Shown one piece after another: positions 39,378-48,689 of a DNA stretch of 64,000 bases (the stretch's first letter is position 1; each line of letters begins with the position of its first letter). The DNA comes from a virus. Made by a program: the position numbers and the translations under genes. The notes under the pieces were generated by a model. It saw nothing but the letters and a program-made list of their open reading frames with translations, ran no database searches and was not told the DNA's origin. The stretch is taken from the IMG/VR virus record IMGVR_UViG_3300050821_007659, positions 1 through 64,000 of that record; one strand, written 5' to 3'.

Positions 39378-41390
39378 GTGGCCATCACGCGCGTTGGCAC
39401 GGGGACGCCTCACTACGTCTTCAACGGCGCGAACACGCCGGTGTTCCCAAGCTTCAGCGCGGGGCAAACGCTGATCTATGCGACCGGCATCCCCATTGGC
39501 AGCGTGACCCTGACAACGCCCTCGGGATGGCAACTGCTATCGCCCAATAACCACGCGCAGCAGGTCGCGGTCTTCGGCCGCACGGCGACCAGCAGCAGCG
39601 ACACCATTCCCAGTGTCAACTGGGGCAACAGCGATTGGAGCTGGGCCGTGGGCATCGTGCTCAACGGCGCGCTGTCCGATATCACGCAGATCGTGGATGT
39701 GGCGGGCGATCGTGCTGCCAGTGGTGTCAGCATCATCGGGCCTTCATCGGCTCTGACACCGGCGGCCAACGGCGAATACGCGCTCTTCTGCGGGACCGTC
39801 AACGGCAGCACGGACACGTTCACAGCGCCCAGTGGCTTTACCATGGTCGCGCAATCGACCGGCAGCGCTGGGCCTTCGATGGGGATCTGTGAGCAGATCC
39901 AGACGACCGCCACGACGATCGCGGGCAACCAGGTGATGACCGGCAGCGCGACTGGCACGCCGGCAATGCAGGGCATCCTCATCCTGCTCAAGCCCGCCAG
40001 CGCAGCCGCCCTCGCGGGATCGGCGAGTGCAAGCGCGAGTGGGGCAGGTAATCTCTCGACCGGCATCCAGGCGGCCGGCAACGCGCTTCTCAGCACTGCG
40101 GCGGTCGCAGCGCTCACCAACTGGGCGACCGTGACGCTGTCGGGCACGCAGTACACCGGCCCCGGCGGCATTCACGACCCGAATTTTTGGCTGGATGTTG
40201 ATCCGCCCGTCGGCTCGGTCCTCTACTACGACGCCGCCCACATCACGATCTACGCCAATGGCGAGATCAGCTCCACGACCAACAACTGCTCGGCCGTGGT
40301 GCAGTTCTTCGACGGCACCGCCTGGTCGGTCGGTATCGTCATCATCACGCCGCAGATGGTCACCTACGCGCACGTGCTGGCCGCAGCCGCAGGCGCCCTG
40401 AGTACGGGTATCGTGCTGGCGGGAGCCGCGCTGGTCGCCTCCCAAGCGGCGGGCGGGCTGTCTACCGGCATTCAACTGGCGGGCATTGCGCTCACGGTCG
40501 CGAATGCGGCGGCCACGCTCACCACGGCCGTGCAACTGAATGCGGCGGCGCTGATCAACGTCAGTGCGAGTGGCGCCCTCACGGGGGGCGTCGCCTCGCT
40601 ACAGGGCTCAGCCCCCGTGCTCAGCCAGGCCTTGGGTGCGCTCACCACGCAGATCCAGGACGCCGGCCAGGTCTTGATCAACTCGCAGGCCACGGGCTCG
40701 TTCTCAGCGCTGATCCAGTTCCAGGGTGTGGCGAGCTCACTCACGCAGGCGAGCGGCCAACTCACCGCAGCCATCCAATTCGTCGGCAACGCCAACGTCG
40801 TGGTGACGGCCGCCGGTGCCGCCCTGATCTCGAGCGCTTTCCAGAGCGCGGCCAATGTGGTGTCGAACGCGCTCGGAGCTTTGCAGACGGGCCTGCTGAT
40901 CGCGGGCAACGCGCTCGTGCAGGTCTCGGCCGCAGGCGATCTCAGCACCGGGGTCACGCTCTCGGGCGCGGCGGTGGTGGACACGGCGGCGGCGCTCAAG
41001 CCGGTGGGGCTCGAGGGGCAGTTCGGCAAGGCCGATATCGTGGTGTTGAGCACGACGGGACTGCCCGTGGCACTCGCGACCTTCATCCAGGGCTCGCAAT
41101 GCATCGTCAGCGTCTCGTACTTCAACGCGGAAGGATTGCCATTCGTGCCGAGTGCCGTGAACTACCGCGTGGACGATGTGGCGAGCGGGGTGAATCTCGT
41201 GCCGTTTACACCGATCCCACTGCCCTCCATGGCCAATGCGATCACGATCACGGGCACACAGAATTCCATGGTCAACCTGACACGCGCTTCCGAGGAGCAT
41301 GAGATTCTTTTCCAGATCACCGATGGCGTGGGCAACGTGAGCTATCAATCGGCGGTGTATGACTTGATTCGGACGACGGGGACGAACTGA
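39378..41390 (+). CDS. large repeat-rich surface protein
   Basis: 670 residues from GTG 39378. N-terminal beta domain (1-210), then about a dozen 20-23-residue repeats of the type GALSTGIVLAGAALVASQA (210-550) broken by a beta insert (about 245-335), and a C-terminal Ig-like domain (about 555-670, FVPSAVNYRVDDVASG). Composition suggests an extended fibre. Shares repeats with the genes at 35223 and 37681. Confidence 0.6.
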   Translation: MAITRVGTGTPHYVFNGANTPVFPSFSAGQTLIYATGIPIGSVTLTTPSGWQLLSPNNHAQQVAVFGRTATSSSDTIPSVNWGNSDWSWAVGIVLNGALSDITQIVDVAGDRAASGVSIIGPSSALTPAANGEYALFCGTVNGSTDTFTAPSGFTMVAQSTGSAGPSMGICEQIQTTATTIAGNQVMTGSATGTPAMQGILILLKPASAAALAGSASASASGAGNLSTGIQAAGNALLSTAAVAALTNWATVTLSGTQYTGPGGIHDPNFWLDVDPPVGSVLYYDAAHITIYANGEISSTTNNCSAVVQFFDGTAWSVGIVIITPQMVTYAHVLAAAAGALSTGIVLAGAALVASQAAGGLSTGIQLAGIALTVANAAATLTTAVQLNAAALINVSASGALTGGVASLQGSAPVLSQALGALTTQIQDAGQVLINSQATGSFSALIQFQGVASSLTQASGQLTAAIQFVGNANVVVTAAGAALISSAFQSAANVVSNALGALQTGLLIAGNALVQVSAAGDLSTGVTLSGAAVVDTAAALKPVGLEGQFGKADIVVLSTTGLPVALATFIQGSQCIVSVSYFNAEGLPFVPSAVNYRVDDVASGVNLVPFTPIPLPSMANAITITGTQNSMVNLTRASEEHEILFQITDGVGNVSYQSAVYDLIRTTGTN

Positions 41391-41392
41391 GC

Positions 41393-42925
41393 GTGTCGAG
41401 AATCTCAATCTCTGGAGGATCTAACAATTCTCCACTGATGGACATATTGATGTCCGAGCATATCGAGCCCGGAACCGAGCCCGGATATCACCTATGTAAA
41501 GAGATATTTTTAGCGCATCCGCTCGGCGCCAAGATGACGGAAGGCCCCATCAGCATGGCGCAGAGTCAACCGCGCACCATCACGGTCGGTAGCGGTACGC
41601 CCGTCGAAGTGGTGGAAGTGTTCCATGAGTGTTGGGAGAATACGGAGGTTGACGGCTACATTTTAAACGCGGCCACGATCTCGCGGATCTATGGCCTGTC
41701 GTCGCTCGTCTTGGGCTGCAAGGAGCAACCGGCCGGCAAGCCGCTCGACATGGAGAAGATCTGGGAGCAAGACATCTTTTTCAACGCGCTGGACCCGCTC
41801 AACACCGCCGGCTCGCTCGTGCTCTCGCAGATTCCGGGAACCGCGGACTTCGCCAAGCCCGTGACCGTCACGACCAATGGCGAGCGCTTCCACTCATCGC
41901 GCTTCCAGGTGCTGATGAATGAGTCGCCGATCTACATCGCGTATACGAATTCTGCATTCGGGTTCGTGGGGCGCAGCGTCTACCAGCGCGCGCTGTTTCC
42001 GATGAAGTCGTTCATCAACACGATGGTCGTTGACGACTTCATCACGACGAAGAACGGTTTGCTCATCGCAAAGCAAGAGTCTCCAGGTTCCATCCTCGAC
42101 GACATCATGGCCGGCGTCATGGCTCTCAAGCGGAGGATGTTCAAGCAGGCGCATACAGGGCAGGTAGTCTCGATCGGCAAGGAAGAAGCGGTCGAGACGC
42201 TCAACATGCAGAACGTGGACGGCGCCGGTACGTTCGCGCGAAACAACATCCTGAAGAACATCGCCACGGCTGCGGACATGCCGGCGAAACTGCTGGAGAA
42301 CGAGACGCTCGTGCAGGGCTTCGGTGAGGGCACGGAGGATGCCAAGAACATCGCCGCCTATATCGACAGCATCCGCAAGAAGCTGACGCGAATCTACAAG
42401 TGGTTTGACGGCGTGATCATGTATCGCGCGTGGACGCCGGAATTCTTCTCGCGCATCCAAAGACTCTATCCGGATCTATACAAGGGCCGCGAGTATCGCG
42501 ACGTCTTCAGCGAATGGCGGCGTAACTTCAAGGCTGAATGGCCGTCGGTACTGAGAGAGCCGGAAAGTGAGCGCGTCAAGGTCTCGGCTGTGAAGTTCGA
42601 AATGGCGATTGCCACATTGCAGCTCACACTACCGCACTTGGACCCTGTCAATAAGGGACTTGCCATTCAGTGGCTCTGCGACACCATCAACGAAGAAGAG
42701 ATGCTATTCCCGCGCGAGATTGAGCTCGATATCGACGGTTTGGTTGCCAGCATGGAGGCCGATAAGCGAGCCGCTCAGAAGATGCAGGAGCAATCGCTTG
42801 CCGGCGAGGAGGGTGACCAGAAGAAGTTCCCGAAATTCGATTCGGCAAGTCAGCCGATGCTGATGGCCAATCTACGCCGCTCGCTGGATCAGTTGCCGCA
42901 TAGAGTAGCGGAGAAACGAGCATGA
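41393..42925 (+). CDS. portal protein (DUF1073 type)
   Basis: 510 residues from GTG 41393. Portal-like core: NAATISRIYGLSSLVLG, PIYIAYTNSAFGFVGRSVYQRAL, and a C-terminal PAKLLENETLVQGFGEGTEDAKN segment characteristic of gp6-like/DUF1073 portals. Forms the dodecameric vertex for DNA packaging. It is separated from terL by about 11 kb, which is unusual. Confidence 0.85.
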   Translation: MSRISISGGSNNSPLMDILMSEHIEPGTEPGYHLCKEIFLAHPLGAKMTEGPISMAQSQPRTITVGSGTPVEVVEVFHECWENTEVDGYILNAATISRIYGLSSLVLGCKEQPAGKPLDMEKIWEQDIFFNALDPLNTAGSLVLSQIPGTADFAKPVTVTTNGERFHSSRFQVLMNESPIYIAYTNSAFGFVGRSVYQRALFPMKSFINTMVVDDFITTKNGLLIAKQESPGSILDDIMAGVMALKRRMFKQAHTGQVVSIGKEEAVETLNMQNVDGAGTFARNNILKNIATAADMPAKLLENETLVQGFGEGTEDAKNIAAYIDSIRKKLTRIYKWFDGVIMYRAWTPEFFSRIQRLYPDLYKGREYRDVFSEWRRNFKAEWPSVLREPESERVKVSAVKFEMAIATLQLTLPHLDPVNKGLAIQWLCDTINEEEMLFPREIELDIDGLVASMEADKRAAQKMQEQSLAGEEGDQKKFPKFDSASQPMLMANLRRSLDQLPHRVAEKRA

Positions 42926-43317
42926 CGCAGAGAGTTGGGATTCATCATATCCCCGCTGGCAAAGCCCAGACCTGCGAGTGGCCAGCACATGATGTCATCA
43001 GGATCGAAGTTCCCGAAGTGCCCGTCCTCGGGCAGATGCGGTTCGAGGCTGACAAACTTCCAACTGATCTGGCCGCATTCAATAAAGAGATGCAGCGCAA
43101 GATTTCAAAGGCCATTGCCTTTGGTTACGATCACGGAGTGATGGCGGCCAGGGCTGATCCGAACGCGCCATTTATCGATAAGGGATACGGGCGCATTTTC
43201 GAAATGCTGCATTCGGATGATCCCACCCGGCACGCGGAACACGTCGAGCGCAGTACAAAAGGTTGGCGCGACGACACCGGCGACAGCATCGAATGGGTTG
43301 AGTTCCCCGACCGGTGA
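42922..43317 (+). CDS. hypothetical head-region protein
   Basis: 131 residues, ATGA overlap with portal. Alpha/beta, includes FGYDHGVMAARADPNAPFID. No domain known to me. Confidence 0.55.
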   Translation: MTQRVGIHHIPAGKAQTCEWPAHDVIRIEVPEVPVLGQMRFEADKLPTDLAAFNKEMQRKISKAIAFGYDHGVMAARADPNAPFIDKGYGRIFEMLHSDDPTRHAEHVERSTKGWRDDTGDSIEWVEFPDR

Positions 43318-43329
43318 GAGTGGATCGCA

Positions 43330-44148
43330 ATGCCTCCGCCCCCGCGTAACCAGTTCTATCAGGTCCTGAGCGATGCGATCGCCGACCTCATCGAGCACGG
43401 CTTCGACTCCCAGGAACGCCTTGACGAGTGGCTTCGCCGCCTGGAAACCGCGGCCCGGGCACTGCTGGTCCCGCGATCCGTACTTGAGAACGCGCTACGC
43501 GATGGCCTACAGCGAGTCTTCGCGCGCAGCACCACGACTGCGAATCTACTGAAGGTCCACCGGGGCATCAGTCAGTACACGATCGAGATGATCAAGCCGA
43601 AGCTGCGGGCGGAGTTGGATCGCAGGATTTTGGCGAGCGCGAGTTTAATCAAGTTGAATCGTGAGACAGCCATCCAGCAGACGCTGCAGCGCTTCGCAGG
43701 TTGGGCGACGTCGATACCGATTGGCGGCAGCGATGTGGTCAATAGGGCGGAAGAGAAAGCCAATATCAGGCGTGGAATCGCTGGCCTCACTTTTATCGAC
43801 CGCCGCGTTGTCATCGACCAGGGGCACAAGCTCAGTTCGGCTATCAGCGAGATAGTTTCGCGCGATGGCGGGGCAATCGCCGGCCGCTGGCGCCATGTCA
43901 TGGAGGGAGGAGATTATCAGGCACGGCCTGAGCACGTTGCCCGCAATAACAAGGTCTACCTGATTCGAGATAGCTGGGCGAAGCAACAGGGGTTGGTGAA
44001 GCCCGGTCCTCCAGGGTACGCAGATGACATCACCGCTCCCGGCGAGGAAGTCTACTGCCGCTGCACGATGGTCTACCTGTACAACCTCCGCGACCTAGCG
44101 CCTGAGATGTTGACCAATAAGGGCCGCGACGAACTGGCACGAGGATGA
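43330..44148 (+). CDS. head morphogenesis protein (Mu gpF-like)
   Basis: 272 residues. C-terminal part has the gpF-like pattern WRHVMEGGDYQARPEHVARN...PGEEVYCRCTMVY, a Cys/His site usual in phage minor head proteins after the portal. N-terminal helices. Expected in procapsid assembly or DNA ejection. Confidence 0.75.
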   Translation: MPPPPRNQFYQVLSDAIADLIEHGFDSQERLDEWLRRLETAARALLVPRSVLENALRDGLQRVFARSTTTANLLKVHRGISQYTIEMIKPKLRAELDRRILASASLIKLNRETAIQQTLQRFAGWATSIPIGGSDVVNRAEEKANIRRGIAGLTFIDRRVVIDQGHKLSSAISEIVSRDGGAIAGRWRHVMEGGDYQARPEHVARNNKVYLIRDSWAKQQGLVKPGPPGYADDITAPGEEVYCRCTMVYLYNLRDLAPEMLTNKGRDELARG

Positions 44149-44152
44149 GCTA

Positions 44153-44428
44153 ATGATCGACCTAACCATAGCGCTACACGCCAGCGCCCCCGCCGGCCAC
44201 AAATGCGCCGATTGCAGCATCGACGGCGTGCCGTGCCCAGCCTGCTATGCGGCGTGGTGGCCGACGCGGCTCACGGGACCTCGCGGAAGTGCCATGCGGC
44301 AGTTCGATGCGCAGCGCGAGACGGCATCGAAGCGGGTGATAGACGGATGTACGTGTAACAGCCTTCCACACCTACCGGAATGCCCCGCTAGCGCGTTCAG
44401 TGCATTCAAACGCGAGGGGTACGGTTAG
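44153..44428 (+). CDS. Cys-rich small protein
   Basis: 91 residues with CADCSIDGVPCPAC, CTC and HLPEC groups; zinc binding likely. Lies between head genes with 2-4 bp gaps. Function unknown. Confidence 0.5.
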   Translation: MIDLTIALHASAPAGHKCADCSIDGVPCPACYAAWWPTRLTGPRGSAMRQFDAQRETASKRVIDGCTCNSLPHLPECPASAFSAFKREGYG

Positions 44429-44430
44429 TT

Positions 44431-45477
44431 GTGATCCGCGCCGCCGGCATTCTCTTCGTCGCACCCAATGGCCACGTTCTGCTCGTCCATCGCACAGACG
44501 GCCAAGGCTGGGCATTCCCTGGCGGGGGCATTGAGGATGGCGAGTCCGCGGAGGATGCCGCGCGGCGCGAGCTGTTCGAGGAAACGGGCGAAAAGTTTGA
44601 GAGTTCCCTGACGCTGTGGACGCGGCGGGTGTCACCAGTCGCAGGCGCCATCCCGAATACACCTGAGGGCGCGCCGTCGGCCCTCGGCGAGGAAGTGGAC
44701 TTCACGACGTTCCTCGCGAAGGGGCCCGAATTCGAGCCCAAGCTGAACGGCGAGCACGATGCCTGGCAGTGGGTGGATCGCGCATTTGCGCTCGGCTCAG
44801 GTCAGTTGCATCCCGGCTGTTACGTCGCGCTGCGGCGATTCGAGATGGATGAGTTGGACGTTGCCAAGGCCATCGCGGCCGGCGAACTCACCAGCCCGCA
44901 GCGCTACCGCAATTTACTGCTGATCGCGATTCGTATCACGGGCACGGGCGCCGCCTATCGCTCGACCGGTGATGAATTCGTGTGGCGCGACCCGTCGATC
45001 TACATGAACGACGAGTTTCTGCAGCGCTGCAACGGCCTATTCGTGATTCTCGAGCATCCGCCGAAAGAGCCGATGCTGAACACCCAGGAGTTTCGCAAGC
45101 GCATTGTGGGCACGATCTTCTTGCCGTACCTGAAGCCCGAAGTCAATGAGGTGTGGGGTATCGCGAAGATTGCCGATATGGAGGTCGCGGAACTATTGGA
45201 AACCGAGCAGATGTCAACCTCGCCGGGCGTCATCTTCATCAAGTCCGAACTCAAGCGGGAGTTGGAAGTTCAGGACGGCAAGACACTCGTGATCGAGGGT
45301 GAGCCGTGTTTGCTCGATCACGTCTGCATATGCCCCTACGGCGTATGGGACAAGGGCGGCGAGCCAGCGGGCGTTGACTCGATCGAAACCCGCAACGACA
45401 GCATGGATATCAAGTTGGATTTCCTGCTGCAGCATTTGAAAGTGGATGAAATTCACCGGCGTGTAAGCCGGTTTTAA
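44431..45477 (+). CDS. NUDIX hydrolase fused to DUF2213-type prohead protease
   Basis: 348 residues from GTG 44431. Residues 1-130 form a NUDIX domain with a full Nudix box (GGGIEDGESAEDAARRELFE-ETGE). Residues about 140-348 match DUF2213 phage proteins (SIYMNDEFLQRCNGLFVILEHPP, GVIFIKSELKRELEVQDGKTLVIEG), which take the prohead-protease place. Why a nucleotide-type hydrolase is joined to a head protein is unclear. Confidence 0.75.
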   Translation: MIRAAGILFVAPNGHVLLVHRTDGQGWAFPGGGIEDGESAEDAARRELFEETGEKFESSLTLWTRRVSPVAGAIPNTPEGAPSALGEEVDFTTFLAKGPEFEPKLNGEHDAWQWVDRAFALGSGQLHPGCYVALRRFEMDELDVAKAIAAGELTSPQRYRNLLLIAIRITGTGAAYRSTGDEFVWRDPSIYMNDEFLQRCNGLFVILEHPPKEPMLNTQEFRKRIVGTIFLPYLKPEVNEVWGIAKIADMEVAELLETEQMSTSPGVIFIKSELKRELEVQDGKTLVIEGEPCLLDHVCICPYGVWDKGGEPAGVDSIETRNDSMDIKLDFLLQHLKVDEIHRRVSRF

Positions 45478-45505
45478 CGAACCCTTACTCGTCAGGAGCA
45501 TTGCG

Positions 45506-46297
45506 ATGGCCGATAAGACTGTTGAAGATAAGCTGGACGCGATTTTTGATTCCATCAGCAAGCGGATGGACGCTGCCGACGCGCGATTGGATGCGGCCTG
45601 CTCGCGCATGGACTCGTTCGCGAAGAAAGATGCCGAGAAGGACGCCGAAGCCAAGGCGAAGAAGGACGCCGAGGACAAGGAGGCTGAGGAAAAAGCCCAA
45701 AAGGATGCTGCCGAGAAGGAGGAAGCGGCCAAGAAAGACGCCGCGGAGGCCGCCAAAAAGGATGCGGCAGAGAAGGAGGAGCAGGCCAAAAAAGACGCCG
45801 CCCCTCGCGCACCCGACACCGCACTGGCGACTCGTCTTGCCGACATCGAGAAACGCTTGCCGCCGCAGCTGGCTTCAGAAGACCGCCAGCGTTTCGTCAC
45901 CGCGCAATTCAAGGCAGAGCCTGTCTACCAGGCCTTCGGCGACTCCGCAGGCGCGCCAGCCTTCCTGAATGGCGAAGCGCTGCCCGACTACCAGCGCCGA
46001 TTGCTGACCAAGGTCAAGCAGCACAGCCCGCGGTGGAAGGACAAGGATCTCTCCCGGGTCGATGCGAGCGTGCTCGATATCGCCGAGGAGCAGATCTATG
46101 CGGATGCCATGCAGGCGGCCCTGCATCCGACCGATCTGCCCGTCGGCGTTCTGCGCGAGATCAAGAAGATTGATGAGGCCAATCGCGTCGTCCGTCATTT
46201 CGTCAGCAATGACGAAGCGGCGTGCTGGCGCCAGTTCGGTACGCCCGGCGGCGCGCGTCTAGGCTGCATCAACGCCAACGTCGGCAAGACTCACTAA
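45506..46297 (+). CDS. scaffold-like coiled-coil head protein
   Basis: 263 residues. Residues about 35-105 are a Lys/Asp/Glu/Ala repeat coil (AAEKEEAAKKDAAEAAK); residues 120-263 are a globular helical domain. Position between protease and capsid gene plus the charged coil fit a scaffolding protein. An AGGAG site precedes the ATG. Confidence 0.6.
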   Translation: MADKTVEDKLDAIFDSISKRMDAADARLDAACSRMDSFAKKDAEKDAEAKAKKDAEDKEAEEKAQKDAAEKEEAAKKDAAEAAKKDAAEKEEQAKKDAAPRAPDTALATRLADIEKRLPPQLASEDRQRFVTAQFKAEPVYQAFGDSAGAPAFLNGEALPDYQRRLLTKVKQHSPRWKDKDLSRVDASVLDIAEEQIYADAMQAALHPTDLPVGVLREIKKIDEANRVVRHFVSNDEAACWRQFGTPGGARLGCINANVGKTH

Positions 46298-46353
46298 CTC
46301 TCTCTCCCTCAAAGGTCCCGGGCGCCTCCACGGAGGCGGCATCGGTATGGCAA

Positions 46354-46379
46354 GGCCACCCGTCGCGGTGGCCTTTTTA
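46354..46379 (+). terminator. intrinsic terminator
   Basis: GGCCACC-CGTCGC-GGTGGCC followed by five T. Located 18 bp before the next gene inside the late operon, so probably a partial terminator or processing site. Confidence 0.75.
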
Positions 46380-46396
46380 TTTGGAGCATACACAAC

Positions 46397-47065
46397 ATGA
46401 CTGCTGCTGCCGTTTCCATCAACCCGTTCATTCAATCGAACTTCCCGGGTACGTTCTTTTCGTCCTCCAGCGGATTCACGCAGGGTGATGCGCTGGATGA
46501 TCCGGCGATTCGCTTCACGCTGCGCAAGGGCTATGTCGATCCCGCTGCGACTGTGCCAATGTGGGGCGGCCTTGCCATCACGGAGTCGCTTGCGGGAGGC
46601 GCCGCCTTCCAGGTGGGCGGTACGAATGCACCTTCCGAGAATCTAGACTCGAAGCTCAATGCCGCCACCACGCTCGCCAACCTGACCGGCTTCACCGTGT
46701 TCAACCAAGCCACCGCGCTGATTCAGAGCGCGCAATCGCGCGTGCCGTCTGCCCCTGCAGGCGGCGCCATCAACTTCTATCGCTTGGGTAGCGGTGCACG
46801 CATACCGCTGCGCGCCTCGGCAGCGGCAATCACAGCGTGGTTGGGCGGCGTTGTGAATCCCAACGTGTATTGGGACACAACCAACTTGGTGCTCACCAAT
46901 GCGGGGGGTTCAGGCATTGTCGGTCCGATCGTGGGTGTTCTGCTCGATAGCGTTATCGCCGGAAATTCCCGGGGCGTCAACTACAACGACAACTCCAGCG
47001 GCTTTGCAACGACCGGATTTCTCAACTGGCTCGAAAGCGTCGCCATGGTGGTTCTGAAGATCTAA
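46397..47065 (+). CDS. head decoration-type structural protein
   Basis: 222 residues, beta-rich, beginning MTAAAVSINPFIQSNFPGTFF. Directly upstream of the capsid gene, the usual place of cement/decoration proteins in this gene order. No diagnostic motif; call by position. Confidence 0.55.
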   Translation: MTAAAVSINPFIQSNFPGTFFSSSSGFTQGDALDDPAIRFTLRKGYVDPAATVPMWGGLAITESLAGGAAFQVGGTNAPSENLDSKLNAATTLANLTGFTVFNQATALIQSAQSRVPSAPAGGAINFYRLGSGARIPLRASAAAITAWLGGVVNPNVYWDTTNLVLTNAGGSGIVGPIVGVLLDSVIAGNSRGVNYNDNSSGFATTGFLNWLESVAMVVLKI

Positions 47066-47118
47066 CTTCCGACAGGCTTTCTCTTTAACCGTCACTTCCG
47101 TTCTCGGAGAACAAGTCA

Positions 47119-48138
47119 ATGTCAACCGATGCATCCACGTGGGTCATTACCCAGCCGTCGTTCATGGAGCCCGAACTGCTCTTGCAGTACAACCAACGAT
47201 CGGATTTCATCGAGCTCCTGGCAGGCGGCGCCCCGCGGGTGCGTCTGGGTGAGGAAGACAAGGCCGTCTATCTGCGCCAGCTCGCCGTGCGCACGAAGGT
47301 CTCAAGCGGTGCCGCAGGAGCCAATCAGGTGCCCTCGTGCTCGGTCACGACCGGCATGGCGATGGCTCCCACGTACCTGCAGCAGGTCCGCGCGATCTAT
47401 GACCGCCACCAGACCAACATGCTGGCGCAGTGGGGCGTGTCCATTGTCGAGGCGCAGCGTCTCGGCATGCGCCAGGGTCATCACCAGCAGTTGCGCAACA
47501 AGGCCCTATTCGGCGAGTTCCCAGCGAATGGCGAAGGCTTTCTCTCCACCACCGGTGCCACGTACATCACTTTGCCCGCCGACTCCTTCGGCAATACGCG
47601 CATCTCGACGTACGACAACGGTCAGATGGCACTGTTCCTGCTCTCCATCGTGCAGCAAATTCTCACGCGCACCTACAATTTGGGCATGCCGCAGAAAATC
47701 ACGGTGCTGGGTCCGCAGCAGGATATCGCCCAGTGGCAGATCCAGGGGGTCGTGCAGTTGACCAATTTCCAGCGCGCGGGCGCGGGCTCCGACACGATTG
47801 CCGGCATGGTCAAGGAGATCCTGGAGCGCCACGGCATCGAGATCCGCTTTGGCTATGACGATACATTGATCGGCGCCGGCGCGGGCGGCACCGATGCGAT
47901 CATCTTCGCCATGCCCGAGGTGAAGAAGCCCGAGGGCGAGTCGTGGACTACCAACGAATTCGCCAAGATCGCGCCGGGGTTCAATGCATGCACGTTGCAA
48001 TACACGGACGTCGCCGCGCCCATTGAGATTGTGACCCCCATTGAGGGAGGCGCGACAGATGTGCTGTCGGAGATGCGGGCAACTTCAGGATGGTCGCCAC
48101 GCCCGGAAGCTTTGACCATCCTCAGCGCTACGAACTAA
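47119..48138 (+). CDS. major capsid protein (DUF2184 type)
   Basis: 339 residues. HK97-like capsid proteins of the DUF2184 group have this length and features such as LRNKALFGEFPANGEGFLST, YDNGQMALFLLSIVQQI and the late VKEILERHGIEIRFGYDD. A GGAG site precedes the ATG. Confidence 0.8.
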   Translation: MSTDASTWVITQPSFMEPELLLQYNQRSDFIELLAGGAPRVRLGEEDKAVYLRQLAVRTKVSSGAAGANQVPSCSVTTGMAMAPTYLQQVRAIYDRHQTNMLAQWGVSIVEAQRLGMRQGHHQQLRNKALFGEFPANGEGFLSTTGATYITLPADSFGNTRISTYDNGQMALFLLSIVQQILTRTYNLGMPQKITVLGPQQDIAQWQIQGVVQLTNFQRAGAGSDTIAGMVKEILERHGIEIRFGYDDTLIGAGAGGTDAIIFAMPEVKKPEGESWTTNEFAKIAPGFNACTLQYTDVAAPIEIVTPIEGGATDVLSEMRATSGWSPRPEALTILSATN

Positions 48139-48152
48139 CTCAGGAATCCCAC

Positions 48153-48680
48153 ATGCTGAAGAATCTGTTGTATATCGCGAACTGTAGTAAGCAGGTATGG
48201 ATGTTCACGTTTCGCGTGCCGGGCATGCAGAGCGGGTACTTCGTCAAAGCGATTCCGGCGGGGCAGCAAATCTGCCTGGATCATTTGACCTCTGACGAAA
48301 TCGCCCTCGTGATCGCGCATTGGGAGATCTATGGCATGAAGTCGGCGGAGGAGATGAGCCGGCGCAAGGGGTACACCGGACTCTGCTACCGCTTGGAGAA
48401 GCCTGTCGTGATGGACGCGATGCTCGCGACCTACGAGCAAAATGACGACGCCCTCACGCAGGCGGCGGACGAACGCCGCGTCAAGACCGCAACCCGCATT
48501 GCGACGGACATTGCCACCGACATCAGCAACAAGACGGGTATCGACAAACATAAGTTGGTGCCGCAGCGTTTGGAAGTCGAGACTGTCGAGGAAACCGACG
48601 GCACACCAAGCGTATCGGCAGGTGTGGAAGTCTTGCGCAATCCTGGCACAGACAAGCCGCGCCGCGCCCGCATGAGCTGA
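48153..48680 (+). CDS. hypothetical head/neck protein
   Basis: 175 residues from ATG 48153. N-terminal beta domain (FTFRVPGMQSGYFVKAIPAGQQ) and helical, charged C-terminus. Immediately after the capsid gene; head-completion role inferred. Confidence 0.55.
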   Translation: MLKNLLYIANCSKQVWMFTFRVPGMQSGYFVKAIPAGQQICLDHLTSDEIALVIAHWEIYGMKSAEEMSRRKGYTGLCYRLEKPVVMDAMLATYEQNDDALTQAADERRVKTATRIATDIATDISNKTGIDKHKLVPQRLEVETVEETDGTPSVSAGVEVLRNPGTDKPRRARMS

Positions 48681-48689
48681 TCGGACTTC

